Source of the DNA: Ctenosaura bakeri
Taxonomy: Eukaryota; Chordata; Lepidosauria; Squamata; Iguanidae
DNA length: 64,000 nt
Assembly (NCBI GenBank): GCA_948474755.1
Contig: CAOLHI010001148.1
Location: 1-64,000 of the forward strand
Direction of reading: 5' to 3'
Below, piece after piece: positions 10,173 to 64,000 of the stretch. Each line of letters starts with the position of its first letter. The stretch's first letter is position 1. A program made the translations under genes and the position numbers. The notes beneath the pieces were generated by a model. It did not search any database. It worked only from the letters and a program-made list of their open reading frames with translations, and was not told where the DNA came from.

Positions 10173-11957
10173 CTAGAAGAGAAAGAAAGACAGAATACTC
10201 TTTTTGGACTGGGTGGGTTACAATGCACTTATTTTGCTTTGGAAAAAATCCTGGGCATTTCTAGATGCACATGTTTTTCTACATAACATCCTTCTGATGT
10301 AGAATCTAACAGAGGGTCAGTGGGGTCAGATCCTGTTTGCTTTGAGTGTAGCAAAAGGACTCATCTTCCAAGATCGGAAGGATAAATATTCTCTATCCAT
10401 CGTCCAACAGTCATAAGGTCTCACTGCTTTAACTACTCATGACTAAGTACCTAACAGATGTCAATTTCATGAAAATATATATTTTTGGAAATAGGGTTCT
10501 ACATCCTCTTGTTAGTCCTGACTAGAGTAGAGCTATTGAATCAGTGGGATTTTCTAATGTGTCGACTCAACAGTTCAATGGTAGATCAAATAGGTCAACT
10601 TTATTTGGGCCTAACAAACTTTGGCCAGCTAATATTAATCAAATAAATAGATCAGTGTACATGCCTACACATTCCTATCCTATGTATAGTCTTCCACATT
10701 TTCTGGGGTTGGGGTGCAGGATCCCCATGAAAGTGGAAACAGCCACAAATAATTCTAGACATTCCTCCAATCATACTTAACACACACAGAGAAATGTGAT
10801 CCCTGTATCCAATCCACCATGGATGCCTTTGAGGCTTTGTGTTTCCTTCACATAGCAGAAGCGGGCAGCTGGTGGGCCTTGCTATGCTACGCTGGGTTTT
10901 TTTTAGATAATTTTTATTAAATATACACATAAAACAAAACATAAAACAAGAAGAGTCACATGAGGAACAAGTCATCAAACTAAACAGTACCGATATATCC
11001 ATAATCTCCCACTTTCCATTGTTATTAATTTAAACTTTAAACATTGTGATGCTATCCTATTGCACTACTAACCTTTAGAATTTTGCGCACTTTAAAAAGA
11101 GTAAAAATACGTATCGCAATATATGCTTGTATGTATTAATGCCATTTTTAATAGGAATTTACAAGCCTTGCTTACAGTCTCTCTGTCCCATGAGGCTTGC
11201 AGTCCCTATTAAAAATAACATAGGGCTGCAGTGAATAATCCATAAATCTTCAAATCCACAAAACCAAAACACACAAATGTGGAAGGCCAACTATACTTCC
11301 CCTCTCTCTTTCGTTGTTCTCCCTTTTCGCTCCCCTTTTTGCTTCTTTTCTTTGTAATTGTACTTAAAAAATCTAACGAAAAGTTTAACAATACTCTCTT
11401 CTCATGTTGCAAAGAATCACAGGAACCTAGAAATATAGAACCGGATGAGACCTCTAGAGCCATCTAATCCAACCCCATGCTATGCAGGACCGCACAAGTG
11501 AAGCACTCCTAAGAGATGCCTGCCCAGTCTCTGTTTAAAGATCTCCAAAGCAGAAAAATCCTTCAAACTTCTTCCAAGGCAGTCTATTCCACTGTCAATC
11601 AACAGTCACAGTCATGAAGTAGTCGCTAACACTGAGTTGGGATTTATTTTATTTTTATTTTATTTTTTGTCATTCAAAACCATTGGTTTGTATTCTAGTC
11701 CCTGGAGGAGAAGAGAACAAGCTGGCTCCATCTTCTACATGACATCCCTTTAGATGTTTAAAATGGCTCTATTGTTTCACCCCTCCTTCTGCTCTTCCCT
11801 GCTTGGCCACTTCAGCCATTCCTCATAAGATCTGGAGGATGGAGTCCTGACCTTTCTCCATTCCCGTTGTCACCTTGACAAGAAGGACAATAATGAGAAT
11901 GCTGAACAAAACTAAGTAGAAGTCCATAGGCCAGTCAAAGCAGGAGATTGGCTCCAT
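9895..11957 (-). CDS. Two-exon gene for a small single-pass membrane protein, SPATA31/FAM205-like
   Basis: Exon 1 (11852-11957) and exon 2 (9895-10172) join in phase 1 into a predicted 127-residue protein. Residues 1-12 are a short N-terminal segment. Residues about 13-28 (FYLVLFSILIIVLLVK) are a single membrane helix with no cleavable signal. Residues about 60-80 carry RKLLCDNPTCAVCERAATEA, a C-x4-C-x2-C cluster. The rest is basic and Pro/Ser-rich, ending KKQQQAYSSP. The TM-in-first-exon layout and the LLC...C.VC...A.E pattern recall the N-terminal module of SPATA31/FAM205 spermatogenesis proteins, here without their long C-terminal part. That match is from memory. It lies between DCST1 and DCST2 on the DCST1 strand. 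The exon 1 donor (GTCAGG) is weak. A better donor 17 bases earlier (AAG|GTGACA) would put exon 2 in another open, low-complexity frame. Testis expression is an inference. Confidence 0.5.
10180..11850 (-). other. Intron of the small membrane gene, with LINE and transposon debris
   Basis: 10900-11110 resembles a minus-strand LINE 3' end (T-run then AT-rich sequence). 11185-11290 is a Tigger-like terminus (AAATGTGGAAGGCCAACTA). 11405-11830 is an old CR1. The remaining part, 10200-10890, holds nothing I recognise. Confidence 0.4.
11405..11830 (-). mobile_element. Old CR1 LINE 3' fragment
   Basis: It follows the CR1 tail order in reverse (AGCCATCTAATCCAACCCCA, then GTTTAAAGATCTCCAAAG, and so on) with heavy divergence and a small insertion. 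Confidence 0.7.
11852..11957 (-). CDS. Small membrane protein gene, exon 1
   Basis: 106 bases: ATG at 11957, 35 codons and one spare base, ending GAGAAAG|GTCAGG. The context AAGATGGAG has purine at -3 and G at +4. It encodes the whole transmembrane segment. Confidence 0.5.
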
Positions 11958-12039
11958 CTTTCCAACCTTGAACTGGGCCCTAGAAGCTCTCCAAGCTAAG
12001 ACCAAAGTCTCCTAGACAATGGTCCTTCTTCCACATTGG

Positions 12040-12520
12040 TTGAGAGAAGCATTCTAAAGAACATCACAAAGGAAGAGTTCTCCATGCCCTTCTTAAGCCA
12101 ACAATCACAAAGAACCTTCGGAACCAACCACTTGCTGTCCTCCAGGTTCTCTGCAGTGTGCGCAGCCTGCTCAGGTTTAACTGTATTCAGTCATAACAGT
12201 GGGAAATCCAAGTCCAGCATTCCTCTTACGCTTCATGCAGAAGTTGTTGGAATGCACCCTTAGAACACCAGGCATTTGCTCTGTTGTAGTAAGCCTTAGA
12301 TTTGTGACGAATTAGACCAACCTAGTACATTTACTGGATATTTACCCAGGTGAGGGGAAGAGAGTTCTTAGCTGAGATCTCAATGGGACAATTTTCCTGG
12401 TTTTGTTCCCCAAGCATATGGGGTGTGTGAGGGTCTCTTAAAATTAAAAACATAACTGGAATTTTGGGGTGTTAAAGTTCACAAGAGGGTATGAAGCACA
12501 GGGGTGCCAACAGAGGCCTG
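12040..12520. other. Intergenic sequence, nothing firm
   Basis: No gene signal. I recognise no complete repeat here. Confidence 0.3.
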
Positions 12521-12529
12521 CTGACAAGG

Positions 12530-12765
12530 GATAGATGCATGGCCTTCAAAATTTCACAGATGAAAACAGGGAACGTGTGGACAAGCAACATCAGAGTGAG
12601 GTCAAGATGGCAAAGGTTATTCAGGAAGAAGAACAGACAACCTAGAGAGGCTGCTGCAGTTTGCTTTTCCCAGAGGCTAACGGGAAGGATAAAATTCTGG
12701 TCCATCTCCCCCCCCCAGGAGTCATTGTGTGCAAATGACTTTTGCACTTTGACAGAATGAAATGT
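12530..12765 (+). mobile_element. Mariner-like MITE (CCCTCCAA type), partial
   Basis: It has the shared block ATTTCACAGATGAAAACAGG, then CAACATCAGAGTGAGGTCAA and GCTGCAGTTTGCTTTTCC, matching copies at 42350, 50415 and 56300. Confidence 0.7.
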
Positions 12766-13256
12766 GGAATCTAGCACGCCAAAGGAGGGACCAAGTCAGA
12801 ATGTAGGTGGGACTAGATGCCACTTCTGGACAGGATCTAGGAAGCAAGGGGAGGAGCCAGCTCAGAATGCGGGTGGGGCTCAAGGACAGGGCCAGGACAG
12901 AATCTGGCACATAACAGGTGAGGCCAAGGAGAACACATTTTACTGGCTTTTTGGACCTCCAGTAGGATCACTGCTTTGGAAGAAGGGCAATAAAAGACTG
13001 GTTAGCAACCCTATTCTCTTGTACTGTAGGGCCCTGTTTAACACAAGCCTATTAAACACAAGGAGCTTTGGCAAGGACACAGCAATGGAGGAAGGGTGCC
13101 GATCCTGCGCACCCTTTTGGGAACGAAAAACCAGAATTGGCACACACATATCTGCTGCCATGTCCCCACCAAAGCCACTAGCTGGCTTGTGATTATTGGC
13201 ATCACCACTGGCAACAATCTCAGGCTGGCCAGCAGTGGGAGAGTGTGCCGATTCTA

Positions 13257-13280
13257 CTCTCTCATTTGCAAATGAGAGAG
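13257..13280. repeat. 24-bp perfect palindrome
   Basis: It is self-complementary over 24 bases, centred on ATTTGCAAAT, an octamer-like core. It is the equivalent of the 36-bp palindrome in the neighbouring duplicated unit. Confidence 0.9.
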
Positions 13281-13384
13281 CAGGGTTGGCACAACTACAC
13301 CCCCCACACACACACACACAAGCTGCTGCACCAAGCACACTGTCAACAATCTCAGGCTTACCAGCAGTGGGGGAGGGAATGCTG

Positions 13385-13420
13385 ATCCTGCTCTCTTGTT
13401 TGCAAACAAGAGAGCAGGAT
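13385..13420. repeat. 36-bp perfect palindrome
   Basis: It is self-complementary over all 36 bases, centred on TTTGCAAAC with GCTCTCTTG arms. It could form a hairpin or a dyad binding site. No specific factor is assigned. Confidence 0.9.
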
Positions 13421-13569
13421 AAAAAAAGGGGGGGTCCCACATTACATGTGAAAATTGTATAACATGAAGGAACTTGGAACAGATCCCTCACATTACATGC
13501 AGGCCTACTGCAGTTCCAAAATCTGTCTTATGGTTCATTTACTCATCCCTCCCCAGGACAACCACCACC

Positions 13570-63470
<49,901 letters not shown>

Positions 63471-63573
63471 AAACAGAAAGTGAGAGCATGCAAGAGCCTG
63501 TCCCCTTCCCCTCACCCAGACATAGGGAATGCACATATCACATTATTAAGTTATTATGTTTTAGATCATATTC

Positions 63574-63579
63574 AATAAA
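63574..63579 (+). terminator. Poly(A) signal of DCST2
   Basis: AATAAA lies 104 bp after the stop codon, giving a short 3' untranslated region of about 125 bp. Confidence 0.8.
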
Positions 63580-63629
63580 TTGGGAATAGGATATTTCCCT
63601 TCTCCTAACTTATATCCTCAAGCTGGAAG

Positions 63630-63925
63630 GGACAGTCCCAATTAATCCTCTGCTGTCCCACTTTGTCAACTGCTTCTAAAATGTTCCACTTTCCCCCTTT
63701 GTAATCTGCTTACTTTGCTTGCTTTGAACTGAGTTCAAACTGCTGAAATATTTTCAGCAGGGGAAAGAAGAGATGGGAGGGATGGGGTTGTGCCCTTCCC
63801 AGTATGCCGAGGGAATAGCAAACTTCTGCAGCACCCTGCTTTGGCTTGTGTCTTCTTCCTCATTCATAACTTTTGCCATTTGGACCACTCTCTGATATTG
63901 ATTGGCCATATGTACCCTAGAGCCT
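63630..63925 (-). mobile_element. Mariner-like MITE (CCCTCCAA type), downstream of DCST2
   Basis: GGGACAGTCCCAATTAATCC, TGCCCTTCCCAGTATGCCGA and CATTCATAACTTTTGCCATT blocks. It lies just beyond the DCST2 poly(A) signal. Nothing else is seen to the end of the window. Confidence 0.75.
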
Positions 63926-64000
63926 GGAGTGCGTGGTGATCCGCCCCATGAGAGCCCTATTGAAAGGCAACAGATTTGTCCCCCTTTGAGGAGAAAGAAG

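Larger units (their letters stand above)
13212..13425. repeat. 132-bp tandem duplication with palindromic cores, upstream of DCST2
   Basis: Two units start CAACAATCTCAGG at 13212 and 13344. Each carries CCAGCAGTGGG and ends in a perfect palindrome (13257-13280 and 13385-13420). A (CA)n run lies between them at about 13307-13320. The block ends about 145 bp before the DCST2 start codon, so it lies in or near the promoter. Confidence 0.85.

Noticed and set aside
12940..13491. 183-codon minus-strand open frame upstream of DCST2, once considered as DCST1 exon 1
   Set aside because: It runs through the duplicated palindrome units and a (CA)n tract and has no family motif. A better DCST1 exon 1 with matching phase exists at 1514-1592.

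Overview
The window is vertebrate nuclear DNA, almost certainly from a squamate reptile and probably a lizard. It holds multi-exon genes with GT-AG introns, many CR1 LINE copies, L1 pieces, tRNA-headed SINEs ending in ACA repeats (Sauria-SINE type), solo retroviral LTRs and many short palindromic DNA transposons. No bacterial features, CRISPR arrays or RNA genes are supported.

Genes. DCST2 is read in full on the plus strand: 15 coding exons from 13570 to 63470, whose splice phases agree at all 14 junctions and give a 796-residue multi-pass membrane protein ending in an eight-cysteine RING-like domain and an acidic, serine-rich tail. A poly(A) signal lies at 63574. On the minus strand, the first two coding exons of DCST1 lie at 1514-1592 and 233-358, and the gene runs off the left edge. 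This is the head-to-head DCST1/DCST2 arrangement known in mammals, where both proteins act on sperm in fertilization. Between them, on the minus strand at 9895-11957, is a small two-exon gene for a predicted 127-residue single-pass membrane protein with a Cys-rich motif resembling the SPATA31/FAM205 group. I know of no such gene in this interval in human, and it is the most novel item here.

Layout. 1-1.6 kb is the DCST1 5' end. 1.6-9.8 kb holds L1 and CR1 pieces and a three-level nest of solo LTRs inside CR1. 9.9-12.0 kb is the small gene. 12.0-13.57 kb is repeat-derived DNA with a 132-bp duplication carrying two perfect palindromes just upstream of DCST2. From 13.57 to 63.5 kb the DCST2 exons are separated by introns filled with transposons. 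Intron 3 (11.3 kb) is the largest and contains a near full-length CR1 with an uninterrupted 911-codon ORF2, a solo LTR and a rearranged L1. After 63.6 kb there is one more mariner-like MITE.

Several mobile elements have clear target-site duplications. Four LTRs have perfect or near-perfect 4-bp duplications, a hAT-like element has an 8-bp duplication, a mariner-like MITE has TA, and a family with GGCC-type inverted repeats has 3-bp duplications of variable sequence. Intron content and repeat names come from pattern recognition without a repeat library.
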